From PALSA-612 sp963755155 (GTDB lineage: Bacteria > Actinomycetota > Thermoleophilia > Gaiellales > Gaiellaceae), in NCBI GenBank assembly GCA_963755155.1, contig CAVWIV010000007.1, positions 1 through 64,000 of the forward strand: a DNA stretch of 64,000 bases, given 5' to 3'. Positions 10,900 to 24,120 of the stretch are shown here, one piece after another. A program made the position numbers and the translations under genes. Positions within the stretch are counted from its first letter, which is position 1, and every line of letters begins with the position of its first letter. The notes under the pieces are model-generated. The model had not been told where the DNA came from. It did no database searches and saw nothing but the letters and a program-made list of their open reading frames with translations.

Positions 10900-12343
10900 T
10901 TGTTCAGCAACGCCGACGAAGTCCTCAAGTTCATCAAGGAGGAGGACGTCAAGTTCGTCGACGTCCGGTTCTGCGACCTGCCCGGCGTGATGCAGCACTT
11001 CAACGTGCCGGCGCCAGAGCCTGGCCGCGGACTTCTTCACCGACGGCCAGATGTTCGACGGTTCGTCGATCCGCGGCTTCCAGGCCATCCACGAGTCGGA
11101 CATGAAGCTGATCCCGGACGTCGACGACGCGCCTACATCGACCCGTTCCGCGCCGAGAAGACGCTCATCATCAACTTCTCGATCCTCGACCCGTTCACCG
11201 ACGAGCCCTACAGCCGCGACCCGCGCAACATCGCCGCCAAGGCCGAGGCGTACCTGCAGTCGCACCGGCATCGCCGACACCGCGTTCTTCGCGCCCGAGG
11301 CCGAGTTCTACATCTTCGACTCCGTGCGCTTCGAGACCAAGCAGAACGCGGGCTACTACTACATCGACTCCATCGAGGGCGCGTGGAACACCGGCGCGAG
11401 TACGAGGAGGACGGCAGCCAACCGCGGCTACAAGACCCGCTACAAGGGCGGCTACTTCCCGGTCGCCGCCGGTCGACCACTTCGCCGACCTGCGCGACGA
11501 GATGGTGCCTCGAGCTCGAGCGAGGTCGGCCTGACCGTCGAGCGCTCCCACCACGAGGTGGGCACCGCCGGCCAGGCGGAGATCAACTACCGCTTCAACA
11601 CGCTGCTGCAGGCCGCCGACGACGTGATGAAGTTCAAGTACGTCATCAAGAACGTCGCCTGGGACGCCGGCAAGACCGTGACCTTCATGCCCAAGCCGCT
11701 CTTCGGCGACAACGGCTCGGGCATGCACTGCCACCAGTCGCTGTGGAAGGACGGCAAGCCGCTGTTCTACGACGAGGTCGGCTACGGCGGCCTGTCCGAC
11801 ATGGCCCGCTGGTACATCGGCGGCCTGCTCAAGCACGCGCCGTCGCTGCTGGCGTTCACCAACCCGACGGTGAACTCCTACCACCGCCTGGTGCCCGGCT
11901 ACGAGGCGCCGGTCAACCTGGTCTACTCGCCAGCGCAACCGCTCGGCCTGCATCCGGATCCCGATCACCGGGTCGCAACCCCAAGGCCAAGCGCATCGAG
12001 TTCCGCGTGCCCGACCCGTCGAGCAACCCGTACCTGGCGTTCTCGGCGATGCTGATGGCCGGCCTCGACGGCATCAAGAACAAGATCGAGCCGCCGCGAG
12101 CCCGGTCGACAAGGACCTCTACGAGCTGCCGCCGGACGAGGCCGCCGACATCCCGCAGGTCCCGGGCTCGCTGCCCGAGGTGCTCGACGCCCTCGAGGCC
12201 GACCACGACGTTCCTCACCGAGGGCGGCGTGTTCACCGACGACCTGATCGAGACCTGGATCGACCTACAAGCGCACCAACGAGGTCGACCCGATCCGGCT
12301 GCGCCCGCACCCGCACGAGTTCGAGCTGTACTACGACATCTGA
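10900..12343 (+). CDS. glnA: Glutamine synthetase type I
   Basis: ATP-dependent synthesis of glutamine from glutamate and ammonia; a dodecameric cytosolic enzyme and the main ammonium-assimilation step. Reading through at least a dozen one- or two-base insertions gives a full-length protein (about 474 residues). It has the N-terminal beta-grasp (FVDVRFCDLPGVMQHF), DGSSIRGFQAIHESDM, the metal-ligand region APEAEFYIFD, HHEVGTAGQAEIN, the ATP-binding KPLFGDNGSGMHCHQS, and the tail HEFELYYDI. The adenylylation-type loop reads ELPPDEAADIPQVPGSL, but the Tyr usually modified sits just before it (KDLYELPP). The start is the TTG at 10900, chosen for its AGGAGG box. Confidence 0.95.
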
Positions 12344-12420
12344 TCGGAAGCTGCGCTGATCCACGAGGATCGGGTCTGCAACGACCTCGGTCCGGTGGGT
12401 CGGCCAGCCAATCGACCTGA

Positions 12421-12470
12421 CACATGGGACGGACTCCATCCGCACCGCGGTGGAGTCCTCCCGGCATGTG
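12421..12470. terminator. Large stem-loop after glnA, terminator-like
   Basis: Perfect 8-base arms GGACTCCA (12431-12438) and TGGAGTCC (12451-12458), flanked by outer complementary CACATG (12421) and CATGTG (12465). It begins 78 bases after the glnA stop. There is no T-run, as is usual for actinobacterial hairpin terminators. The rest of the gap from 12,344 to 12,641 holds nothing else I can support. Confidence 0.5.
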
Positions 12471-12641
12471 GGATGACCGGCAAAGCTCCCGCCCTGACGT
12501 CGCCCTGATGTCGCCCGGATCGCCCCAAGCCGCGGGAGGTGGAGGAGGCGGTCCTTTCCAGGCACCGTTCACCAGCACGTTTCGCTGAGCGTCTCGCTAA
12601 TCTCGGACCATCGGTTCGGCTGCGCCCCAAGGAGGTGCGCC

Positions 12642-13603
12642 ATGCCTGGTAGGAGATGGTCCCGCGCGGCTCTGGTCCTGGTGGCCTTGTTCGTCATCGC
12701 GGGGTGCGCGGGGTCGAGTGCGCCGTCTGAGCCACCCGTCACCTCGACCGCTGGGACGCCGAGTCCTGATGTGCCAACGCCTTCGACCGAGCCATCCACC
12801 GACGGCACACCCACCGCGAGACGCCCACCGACGAGACGACAAAGCCGACCGAGCCCGCAGACGCGGTGGCATACGTGCCGTGGGGTCCGGCTGACCCGGT
12901 GATCCCGGAGCACTACGGACAGTGGCCGGCAGGGACTGTGCGGCAGCCGAGTCGGCATCGCCCGGCGGCGAGTTCTGGGACGCCGTCTTCGCCGTGTGCC
13001 GGACCCTCAACGAGGGTGATCCCTGGCCCGACCTGGACGCGGCACCCGAGCAGCCCTCGACCGACAACCCGCACGAGCAGTGCCTGGACGCCGAGCTGGC
13101 CGACTGGCTCTCAGCCGCTCTGGCCTGGCACGCGGAGAACGGCGACGCCGATCCGGACGTGACGTATTCCGAGACCGGGGTCGACCTGCTACCTCACCGC
13201 GTACGAGGCCCGTCAGGTGCCGCCTGACGAGGACTTCACAGCGCCCGGACCGGGCGAGGTGACGGTGGCGGTCATCGTGGACTCCACCTACTCCGTGACG
13301 TCGGTCTCGGTGGACGGCAGCGAGGTCGACTCCGGCAGCTACGACGAGGCCGGCAATGACCCGCTCATCGGGGTCACGACGGTGAGCATCCACGTGCCGG
13401 CCCCTGATGGGACCAGACTGGCGATCGAACTCGCGATGGACCAGGACGGCGCGGACCGGGGGACCATCTCCGCCACGGTGGAGGTCACTGGATCGGACGC
13501 TGACACCAGCTCCGCCCCCGACTCCGTGGACGGCGATGCCGGGTCCGACGGCACTCCCGCGACCGAGGACTCCTCCGAGACGTCGGAGGACGACGACCAG
13601 TGA
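12642..13603 (+). CDS. Uncharacterised lipoprotein with acidic C terminus
   Basis: About 318 residues after repair. A lipoprotein signal peptide with lipobox VIAGC ends near 12710; it is followed by a Ser/Thr/Pro/Glu-rich linker, a globular part (EFWDAVFAVCRTLNEGDPWP; ADWLSAALAWHAENGDADPD; VTVAVIVDSTYSVTSVSVDG), and an Asp/Ser/Glu-rich tail ending SETSEDDDQ. The ATG at 12642 has a consensus AAGGAGGTG box. Insertions near 12,820, 12,945 and 13,190 break the frame. No family is recognised. The stop is followed after 28 bases by a membrane-protein gene, suggesting a two-gene unit. Confidence 0.65.
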
Positions 13604-13631
13604 GCGACCCGTCACGGGCGAGTCCGCCGTC

Positions 13632-14531
13632 ATGAGTCGTGACGACGTCTTCCGCGTCCTCGGGGCGCTCGGTGCGATCCTCACGTTGGTCACCGCGGTG
13701 CTGTTCTACTTCGGGTGGCGGCGCAGCGAGGCGCAGTCGCGGGTCATGGGCATTGACGTGAGCCTGTTCGGCTTCACATCACAGGACTACGTGCTGCGCA
13801 GCATCAGCTCCCTCTACCTGCCGCTGCTGCTGCTGGCCGGGCTCGGCCTCGTCTGGGTGAAGCTCCATGGGACGGCGTCGGCGTGGCTGATGCGCCGCGC
13901 CGCGGGGCCCCAGGCCCAGCGCGACCCGGTCCTGCGCACGGCCAAATGGGTGTCGGTGCTCGCCGGCGCGGTCGGCGTCGGCTGCCTAATCTTCACCCTG
14001 TCGGCGGGATCCACCGACCCCCAGGCAGCCGTCCAGTGGCTGGCGCAGCGCCTGTCCCCCACCCGGTGGGTGATCCCCCTGACGATGCTGGTCTGCGTCG
14101 TCGTGATCGCCTACTGCGGGTGGATCAGGCGCGTGCTGGCTCCGAACGAGGTGCCGCCGCGGGCACCATGGCAGTCGATCCTCTCCGGCGCCCTCGCAGC
14201 CGTCATCGTGATCCTCTGCGGATTCTGGATCCTCGAGGAGTACGCCGCGGCAGTGGGCCGCGGCTACGCCCAGCAGCTCGTGCTGAACGTCGACCAGCTG
14301 CCCGGGCGACGGGCGGGTCACCAGCCCGACCCCGCTGGGGATAGACGCCCCCGGCGTCACCGAGGAGAAGGTGGTCGAGGACGGGGTGGTGGGCTATCGG
14401 GACACCGGTCTGCGGCTGCTCGCGCGCAGCGGATCCAAGATCCTCCTGGTGCACAACGGCTGGCAGCCCGGATCAGGCGTCGTCGTGGTCCTGCCCGACT
14501 CGGAATCGTTCAGCTGCAGTTCTCACGCTAG
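13632..14531 (+). CDS. Uncharacterised multi-pass membrane protein
   Basis: About 300 residues with five predicted membrane helices: VLGALGAILTLVTAVLFYF, SLYLPLLLLAGLGLVWV, WVSVLAGAVGVGCLIFTLSA, VIPLTMLVCVVVIAYCGWI and SGALAAVIVILCGFWILEEY. An extracytoplasmic C-terminal domain follows (APGVTEEKVVEDGVVGYRDT, LLARSGSKILLVHNGWQP). The segment GIDVSLFGFTSQDYVLRSIS between helices 1 and 2 recurs in actinobacterial membrane proteins that I cannot name. Shifts near 14,305 and 14,505 are repaired; the stop is at 14529-14531. It probably works with the lipoprotein upstream; this is inference from spacing only. Confidence 0.6.
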   Translation: MSRDDVFRVLGALGAILTLVTAVLFYFGWRRSEAQSRVMGIDVSLFGFTSQDYVLRSISSLYLPLLLLAGLGLVWVKLHGTASAWLMRRAAGPQAQRDPVLRTAKWVSVLAGAVGVGCLIFTLSAGSTDPQAAVQWLAQRLSPTRWVIPLTMLVCVVVIAYCGWIRRVLAPNEVPPRAPWQSILSGALAAVIVILCGFWILEEYAAAVGRGYAQQLVLNVDQLPGRRAGHQPDPAGDRRPRRHRGEGGRGRGGGLSGHRSAAARAQRIQDPPGAQRLAARIRRRRGPARLGIVQLQFSR

Positions 14532-14661
14532 CGTCCTGCAGGACTCCGCCGCCCGGGTCCGGTTCCGCTCCTGCGGTGGCTGGTCGCCGGTTCCGCGGGC
14601 ATGCTGCGCTCTGGGCCAGAACGCGCCCCGATCCGTCCATCCCGACGATGCGAGGACACAC

Positions 14662-15520
14662 ATGATCATGACCGTGACCGGTGCGACCGGGCTCATTGGC
14701 AGGGAGCTGGTCCCGCTGCTCGCCGAGGCAGGCGTGCCCGTCCGGGCGGTCACGCGCGACGCCGCCGGGGCACCTGCGCACCCCGGTGTCGCGTGGATCC
14801 AGGCGGACCTGGCCGACCGGCTGCTGCTCGCGCCGACTCTGGCCGGCACCTCACGGCTGTTCCTGCTCACGGGCAACGCGCCGGGGTTCGGCGACCTGCA
14901 GATCAGGGTGGTGCGGGCGGCTCGCGAGCTGGGGGTGCGCCACCTCGTGAAGCTGTCCGCGCTGGGGGCGTCGGATCACTCCAAGTCCGGGATCGGGCTA
15001 GACCACTGGCGCGTCGAGCAGGCCATCAAGGAGGGCCCGACCTCGATGGCCTGGACCATCCTGCGCCCGCACGCCTTCATGCAGAACTGGCTGGGTGACG
15101 TCGCCGAGTCCGTGCGCCAGGAGGGCACCATCTACTCCCCCATCGGCGACGGCCAGGTCCCGTTCATCGACGCCCGCGACATCTCGGCGGTGGCCGCCGA
15201 GGTGCTGACGCGTCCCGAACCCCACCTGGACAAGACCTACGTCCTCACCGGCGCGCAGGCCGTCGGGTTCGCCGAGCTGGCCGAGGCGCTCACCGAGGCG
15301 AGTGGCCGTACGGTCGTGTACAAGCCCATCTCCATGGACGAGGCGGCTGCACGATGCGGTCGCGGGGCGCCAGCGAGCGCAGCATCAAGGCCGCGCTGGC
15401 CCTGGCGGCCTACCAGCGGGCCGGGGGGCCGACGGCTCGGGTCTCCGAGCACGTCGGGCAGATCCTCGGGCGTCCCCCGCGAGACGTCCGGGACTTCGCG
15501 CGTGATCACCGCGACAGCGA
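14662..15520 (+). CDS. NmrA-like NAD(P)-binding protein, cut at its 3' end
   Basis: Atypical short-chain dehydrogenase of the NmrA or azoreductase-like group. The N terminus MIMTVTGATGLIGRELVPLL carries the GxxGxxG nucleotide-binding motif. Other blocks are VRHLVKLSALGASDHSKSG, WTILRPHAFMQNWLGD, PIGDGQVPFIDARDISAVAA and GRPPRDVRDFARDHRDS. Family members normally end a few residues after this last motif, and here the reading stops making sense just past 15,515, where minus-strand coding of a different organism begins. It is therefore truncated by the first joint. A shift near 15,350 moves the frame by one base. Confidence 0.8.
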
Positions 15521-15535
15521 CGTTGCCGTCAGGGT
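15505..15535. other. First joint between unrelated genome pieces
   Basis: Left of here the plus strand codes for the end of an NmrA-like actinobacterial protein; right of here the minus strand codes for a myxococcal-type cysteine-repeat protein that runs into the same point without its own stop. Two genes on opposite strands cut at one place indicate a chimeric join. The exact base cannot be fixed without reads. Confidence 0.65.
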
Positions 15536-16844
15536 TTCCGCGGACCAACTCCACGACGCTCCCACTCTCACCACCTGCTGCGGATCGGAGACGAGCGCGA
15601 GCCCCTGCTGTCCGCCGATCATCACGATCGAGGTGCCGTCTGGACACGAAGCCCGGCTCGCGCCGCGCCGCGGGCGGCTGGTTCTGCGTCGTCGAATTCC
15701 AACCCGAGCCATCCCAGGGTCCAGAGCTGCCGCGCCGCCGACGTGGAGCACGACCACGCCGTGGTAGGCCATGCGGTTGCTGTTCACGTTGATCTCGGTC
15801 GGACATACGACGCCGGTATCGAACCAGGTCGTCCCCGTCCAGACGAGCGTCTGGTCCGGCGTGCTGCCCGAGTTGCCGACGCCGCAATAGACGAGCTCGG
15901 AGCGCTGGACGTCGTAGCCGAGCTGCACGCTGAAGTGCGGGCTCGCGGGCAGTCCCACGTTGGTGCGCTCCGTCCACGTCGTGCCATTCCACGTCCACAT
16001 GCCCGCGACCGCCTCTTGCACGTGGCGTCCGCCGACGAGCACGACCTCACCGAGGTCCGGGTCATACGCCATCTGCGTTCCGAAGCGCGCCGGTGGTGAG
16101 ACCGCCGGCGTGCGTTCGATCCACGTTCCGCACGCCGTCCCACTCCCACGTGTCGCCGAGGACGCCATCGACGCCAAAGCCACCGAACAACACGTAGCGC
16201 TCGCGGACCGAATCGTAGGCGATCGAGTGCTGCTCGCGGCCTTTGGCGAGCGCGGCGGCGTGACGCGCCACGACTCACGGCTTGCCACGGACCCAGGTGT
16301 CGGCGAGGTACCCGTCGCGGTCGCGGCCACCGAACACGAGCACGAGCACGCCATCGGACGCGAGCGCGACGCCGGTCCGCGCACCGAGCGGGCCGGGCGT
16401 GATGTCGGTCCAGGCCGACACCTCGAACCGACAGTTCGACGAGCAACCATCGGCGGAGACCCCGGCGGGCCCCTCGTCACATTCCTCGCCGGTCACCAGA
16501 TCGACGACACCGTTGCCGCACACTTCTTCGAGGCAGCGCGCCGAGCACTCGTCACCCGCGACCGTGTTGCCGTCGTCGCAGAGCTCACCGCCATCGATGC
16601 GGCCGTTGCCGCACGCGTCGAGGCACACGCCGTCGTGGCACAGGATGCGGTCGTCGTTGTCGTCGCAGCGCTCGAGCGCCTGCTTGCCGTCGCACGCCGC
16701 GATCTGCGCGGCGGTCGCGCAGACCTCGACGCCGGTCACGACCGCACACACCGCGGTCTGCGGGCAGACCAATCCGCCGGGGCACGTGATCGAGCTCGAC
16801 TCGACGCAGCCGCCCAGAATCCCCAGCACCACCAGAAAACGCAT
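15520..16844 (-). CDS. Secreted lipoprotein with DUF4215 cysteine repeats and kelch-like repeats, 3' end cut
   Basis: Starts MRFLVVLGILGGC, a short lipoprotein signal with the lipobox Cys at about residue 13. Residues about 70-130 hold myxococcal DUF4215-type repeats, for example CGNGRIDGGELCDDGN and CGNGVVDLVTGEECDEG. Then come kelch-type propeller blades with repeated Gly-Gly and Trp signatures: VLVFGGRDRDGYLADTWV, YVLFGGFGVDGVLGDTWEWD, VVLVGGRHVQEAVAGMWTWN and MWTWNGTTWTERTNVG. The final blades run into the joint near 15,520, so the C terminus is missing. Several one-base insertions occur between 15,700 and 16,300. Proteins of this kind are surface or secreted in Myxococcota; ligands are unknown. 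Confidence 0.75.
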
Positions 16845-16913
16845 GGGCTGACTCTCCACCGTCGCGTGCGTGGGACACGGCGAAGGCGAGCGCATTTCGA
16901 CGAACTTGCGGGA

Positions 16914-17404
16914 TCAGCCCGGGCCGGAACGGGAGGATGGCGCGAGCGTCACGCCCGGCAGCGGCACGTGGACGAGCTCGATGCCGATCTGCTCGCGCGA
17001 TCTCGAAGATGCGCTCGTCGCGATAGAACTCGCCGTAGCAGATGCGCGTGATGCCGGCGTTCGCGAGCTGCTTGAAGCAGTTCCAGCACGGGCTCGCGGT
17101 GACGTAGTTCGTCGCGCCGTCGATGATCACGCCGTTGCTGCGCGGCCTGGATGATCGCGTTGGCCTCGGCGTGGATCGTCGCGACGCAGTGGCCGTCTTC
17201 CATCATGTGGCCGACGTCCGAGCAGTGCGGCATGCCGCGGATCGAGCCGTTGTAGCCGGTCGACAGGATCGTGCGGTTGCGGACGATCACGGCGCCGACG
17301 TACTTGCGCGGGCAGGTCGAGCGCGTCGCGACGACCTGCGCGATGCTCATGAAGTACTCGTCCCACGACGCGCGCGCGGTGCGTGAGCGTCGTCCTCGGC
17401 GCAT
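16914..17404 (-). CDS. Deoxycytidylate deaminase family protein
   Basis: Zinc-dependent deaminase converting dCMP to dUMP for thymidylate synthesis (ComEB/dCMP deaminase family). The reading SWDEYFMSIAQVVATRSTCP is characteristic of the N terminus. The zinc site is visible as IHAEANAI (His and catalytic Glu) and SPCWNCFKQL (two Cys), and ARICYGEFYRDE-like text follows. The tail ELVHVPLPGVTLAP ends at the TGA at 16914. Insertions near 17,000, 17,145 and 17,380 break it. The start is uncertain, with an ATG at 17404. It is divergent from ileS by about 40 bases. Confidence 0.85.
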
Positions 17405-17444
17405 GCACCGGCGGATCCGACGATCGTGCTATGGTCCGCGCCCG

Positions 17445-20356
<2,912 letters not shown>

Positions 20357-20360
<4 letters not shown>

Positions 20361-21073
20361 CGAAGTCCGACGACGAAGTCCAAGGCCGACGACGCCGAAG
20401 GCCAGCAGGTCCGGCGATCGCGGTCGCTGGCGCAAGTGGAAGCTCTTCTGCGATCGTCGTCGGTGCTCTCGCTGGTCGCCGATCAGGCCACGAAGATCTG
20501 GGCGCGCGCGTCGCTGCCGACGTCGCAGCCCGGCGCGGCTGCGCGCGTCCCCGACGACATCATCGCGCACAAGTGCGTCGGCATGCCGGTCGACGGTGAT
20601 CGACGGCTTCTGGGACTGGCGCCTGTCGATGAACCCGGGCTCGGCGTTCGGCCTGTTCTGGCAGCCAGGGCCGGCGTCGCGCGTGTTCCTGTCGATCGTC
20701 GGCATCGCCGCGGTCGTCGGCATGGTGTGGATGCTGAAGAAGGCGCGCCCCGATCAGCGCGTGCTGCACTGGGCGCTCGCGTTCGTCGCGGGCGGCGCGG
20801 TCGGCAACCTGATCGATCGCATCTACTACGGCGTCGTCACCGACTTCGTCCTGTGGCAGCTACAAGACGCACGAGTGGCCGGTGTTCAACATCGCCGACG
20901 TCGTGCTCGTCGTCGGTGTCGGCCTGATGTTCATCGACATCCAGAAGGAAGACAAACGCGAGAAGGCTGCGCAGCAAGCGCGCAAGAAGAAGGCGGGCCG
21001 TCAAGGCGGCTCAGCGAAAGACCGCACGCGGCCGCTGACGGCCGTGCGCATCGTCCGGACGCCCACGGGATGA
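20357..21073 (+). CDS. lspA: Lipoprotein signal peptidase, first copy
   Basis: Inner-membrane aspartic peptidase that removes signal peptides from prolipoproteins after lipid attachment. Visible are VVLSLVADQATKIWARASLP (first helix with conserved Asp), DGFWDWRLSMNPGSAFGLFW, and the two catalytic blocks GAVGNLIDRIYYG and WPVFNIADVVLVVGV. The C terminus is extended by a basic tail (KREKAAQQARKKKAGRQGG and about 20 more residues) not usual in LspA. The N-terminal 40 residues contain several insertions. It starts inside the ileS stop and ends overlapping the next start, so three genes are coupled. Confidence 0.88.
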
Positions 21074-21597
21074 TCGCCCTGCGCGGCTCGGTCTATGGGC
21101 GCCATGCCGCGCGCTCGCCGGCGTGATCTTTCTCGCGATCCTGGCCTGCACCACGGGCTTCGACCAGGGCAGCAAGCAGTGGGCGCACACGCTGTCGGCG
21201 GCGTGCCGCAGCCGGTGATCGACGGGCTACTGGGACTGGGAGCTCGCGACGAACACCGGGCGTCGCGTTCTCGACGTTCGCCGACGGCGGACGCGCGCGA
21301 TCGTGCTGTCGCTGCTCGCGATCGCTGGCGCTCGTCGCGCATCGGTGTCGCGGCGCGCGCGCACGCGCCCGGAGCAGCGCCTGCGCGCGGGTCGCGTACG
21401 CGATGATCGCCGGTGGCGCGCTCGGCAACCTGATCGATCGCGTGCGCGACGGCGCGGTCACCGACTTCATTCGCTGGCGGGTCCAGCGACCACGGTGGCC
21501 GATCTTCAACGTGGCCGACGTCGCGCTCTGTCGTCGGGCGTCGTCGCTGCTGCTTGTCTCGAAAGTGCGCGTCCGTCGCCGGCGCACGCTATGCTGA
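21070..21597 (+). CDS. lspA: Lipoprotein signal peptidase, second copy
   Basis: A second complete LspA-like protein directly behind the first; the ATG at 21070 overlaps the preceding TGA. Blocks: LAGVIFLAILACTTGFDQGS, DGYWDWELATNTGVAFS (the conserved NTGVAFS type loop), GGALGNLIDRVRDGAVTDFI with the first catalytic Asp, and WPIFNVADVAL with the second. It ends with a short basic tail. Both catalytic Asp blocks are intact, so neither copy looks like a remnant. Insertions near 21,115, 21,195, 21,260 and 21,530 are repaired. Sequence divergence between copies suggests an old duplication rather than an assembly repeat. Confidence 0.85.
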
Positions 21598-21600
21598 GCA

Positions 21601-22354
21601 CATGACGCTCGCTGCTCGCGCTGCTGCTGTTCGCGGCTGCGATGGCGACGATGTCGACGAGTACCCGGTGAGCCGGGCGGTGGCGGTGCGGCCGGTCGGC
21701 GGCGGCGGCGGCGGTGGCGCCGGCGTCGACTCGGCGACTGGCAACGATCGCCCCCGATCGACGGTGCGCGTGCATCCGGCCGCGTCTGCCTGCTCGGCGA
21801 TCCGCGCCGCCGACGACAGTGCGCGACGACCGGCGCGGACGGCCTGACCGTCACGCTCGGCAGCGAGCACGGCGATCGACGGCCGAGCGACGGCACGTTC
21901 ACGATCGACGCGCGCCACCGGCACGAACCTCGTCTGGCACGTGACGGGCACCGAGCATCGTGCCGTCGGCGATGCCGTTCGGCGGATCGACGCTGATCCC
22001 CGCGATCGACGCGAACGCGCTACGCGGACATGTCTCGGCGACCAACGCTTCGATGGACTTCGACGGCACGTCGGCTCGATCATCGTGCGCGTGACAGACG
22101 CGACGCGGACGCCGGTCGACCGGCATCGTCGCGACGCGTCGCCCAGCTCGGGGACTCGGAGATACGTGCTACGACGGCGCGGAGCCGTTCGCATGGGCAG
22201 CTCGACGCGACCGGTCCGCTCGGCAGTCGATCTGGGTCCCGGCATCGATGCGACGGAGCCGCGCGCTGCAGCTCGATTTCGGGAACGAGCGGCGACGTCA
22301 CGACCATCCGATCATCGCGGCACGATCCGTTCGGTGTTCGCCGCCGCGCCGTGA
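21601..22354 (+). CDS. Uncharacterised secreted protein with carboxypeptidase-regulatory-like fold features
   Basis: Starts at 21601 with a short hydrophobic signal (ALLLFAAAMAT after repair) and a Gly-rich linker containing a run of Gly residues. A region with DGRVCLLGDPR, CATTGADGLTVTLGSA and DGTFTIDAPTGTNLVWHVTG follows, resembling a small beta-sandwich repeat as found in carboxypeptidase-regulatory-like domains. Later parts include GGSTLIPAIDANAYADMVSA and GTPVTGIVATA. It stops near 22354. Frameshifts are frequent, so the residue-level reading is approximate. No function is assigned. It is close behind lspA but has no clear coupling. Confidence 0.45.
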
Positions 22355-22750
22355 CGTTCGCGCTCCTCAGCCGACTCTGTCCCTGCGCGCGAGCAAGGTC
22401 GGGCGCTCACTCTCGTCGCGACTCGCGGCGATGCGGCCACGCGTTCACTCATGAGAGTGCCTGCGCTATTCGCGCCTTGCTCGCCGCTGGGCGGCGTGCT
22501 GTGTCCCGACGACGACGAGCTTCGAGTCAGCCCGACGTCGCCGACGGTGTGTCTCGGGGACGAGCGGCGCGTCGCGCGCGTGCGGCGACGGTCCCAGGAC
22601 GCCGATGCACGCACGGCGCCTCGCCGACTCGCCGACGCCGATCATCACCGGCGACGCGGGCGGCATGTTCGACGACGATCGGTCCGTCCTCGAGCGTTCG
22701 ATCAGCGCCCGTGCGACGCGTCGACGTACGCGCGATGCCGTTCGACCGGG
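22355..22750. other. About 400 bases without a supported gene
   Basis: Lies between a plus-strand secreted-protein gene and the 3' end of pabB on the minus strand. A plus-strand reading from the ATG at 22451 begins like a signal peptide (MRVPALFA) and later contains SPTPIITGDAGGMFDDDRS, but frames change too often to support a protein. The minus strand has an equally weak reading. No hairpin with a T-run was seen. Confidence 0.4.
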
Positions 22751-24120
22751 TTACCTGATCGCGCGTCCGCGCGAGGCGCGCGAGCGCGGCGACCCAGCCC
22801 GCGGCCTTGACCTCGGTCTCGGCGAGCTCGGCGGCGGGATCCGAGTCCGCGACGATGCCGCCGCCGACGTGGACGCGCAGCTCGTGGCCGACGAGCACGC
22901 CGATGCGGATCGCGATCGCGAGCTCGAACGCGCCGTCGGCGCCGAAGTAGCCGAACGCGCCGCAGTACGGGCCGCGCCGCGCCGGCTCGAGCTCGTCGAT
23001 GATCTGCATCGCGCGGACCTTCGGCGCGCCGGTGATCGAGCCGCCGGGGAACGTCGCGCGCAGCAGCTCGCGCGTAGCCGATGCCCGGCGCGCGGCTTCG
23101 CGCTGACCCGCGACACCTTGTGATAGAGCGCCGGGCAGCTCGACGACGTAGCCGAGCTCGTCGACGCGCACGCTGCCGGTCTCGGCGACGCGGCCGAGGT
23201 CGTTGCGCTCGAGGTCGACGATCATCAGGTGCTCGGCGGCGTCCTTGTCGGCGGCGGCGAGCTCCTCGGCGCCGCCCGGCGTGCGCGGGCGCGTGCCCTT
23301 GATCGGGCGCGTCTCGACGCGATCGCCGACCGACGCGAGGAAGCGCTCCGGCGATCCCGAGATCACGGTGACGCCGTCGGCTTCGATCAGCGCGCCGTAC
23401 GGCGCGGGCGCGACCTCGGCGAGCGCGCGTACAGCGCGAGCGCGTCGCCGGGCGCGGTGATCCGCGCGACGTGACGGCGCGCGAGGTTGACCTGGTAGAC
23501 GTCGCCGGCGCGCGAGGTAGTCGCGGATGCGCTCGACGCGCGCCATGTGATGCGCGCCGTCGTCGTCGGCGACGAGCGGGCCGAAGCGCGGCGGCAGCGC
23601 CGGCGGCGCGCGTGCGGCCGCTTCGCGAGCGCGGCTCGAGCGCGCGCGCGATCGGCGCCGACGATCTCGCCGGCTGCGCCGTCGCGCCAGCGCGCGACCG
23701 CGCCGTACGCGCCGAGCCAGAGGTCCGGGACGTCGTGCGCCGACGCGTCGGGCCGCCGGGCAGCTGCTCGATCGACGCGCGCGAGGTCGTAGCCGAGGTA
23801 GCCGATCACGCGCGGCTCGGGCGGGCCGTCGCGCGCGGACCGAGCGTGCAGCCGTGCTCGGCGAGGAACGCCTCGGCCGCCTCGAACGGATCGGCGGTGA
23901 ACCGCGCGCGTCGGGCGCCCGTGCTCGTCGAGGCACGACGAGCGAGCGGCCGCGCGCGATCAGCGTCGCCGTCGGCTCGGCGGCGGCGAACGACCACGCG
24001 CCGAGCCCGTCGTCGTCGCGCGCCGAGTGCAGCAGGACGCGACCGCGCCGGCCGGCGAGGCGCGCGGCGGCGGCGAGCGGCGTCAGCGAGCTGACGATCG
24101 TCGCACGAGTCGGATCGATG
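22751..24120 (-). CDS. pabB: Aminodeoxychorismate synthase component I (chorismate-binding)
   Basis: Converts chorismate with ammonia to aminodeoxychorismate for folate synthesis; could also be an anthranilate synthase component I. Readable blocks are IVSSLTPLAAAARLAGR near the start, VIGYLGYDLARVIE, RDYLARGDVYQVNLARRH, the chorismate-binding signature ALIEADGVTVISGSPERFL, RPIKGTRPRTPGG, HLMIVDLERNDLGRVAE, TFPGGSITGAPKVRAMQII and GPYCGAFGYFG. The tail is VKAAGWVAALARLARG. PIKGT with PGGSITGAPK favours PabB. The stop is TAA at 22751 after one repair. The start lies near 24,120 and overlaps the upstream TPR-AIM24 gene; no clear start codon is visible there, perhaps because of an insertion. Confidence 0.85.

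Noticed and set aside
1..15500. Programmed +1 frameshifting as a regulatory system
   Set aside because: Shifts occur many times per gene, in unrelated housekeeping genes, without a shared slippery site or adjacent structure.
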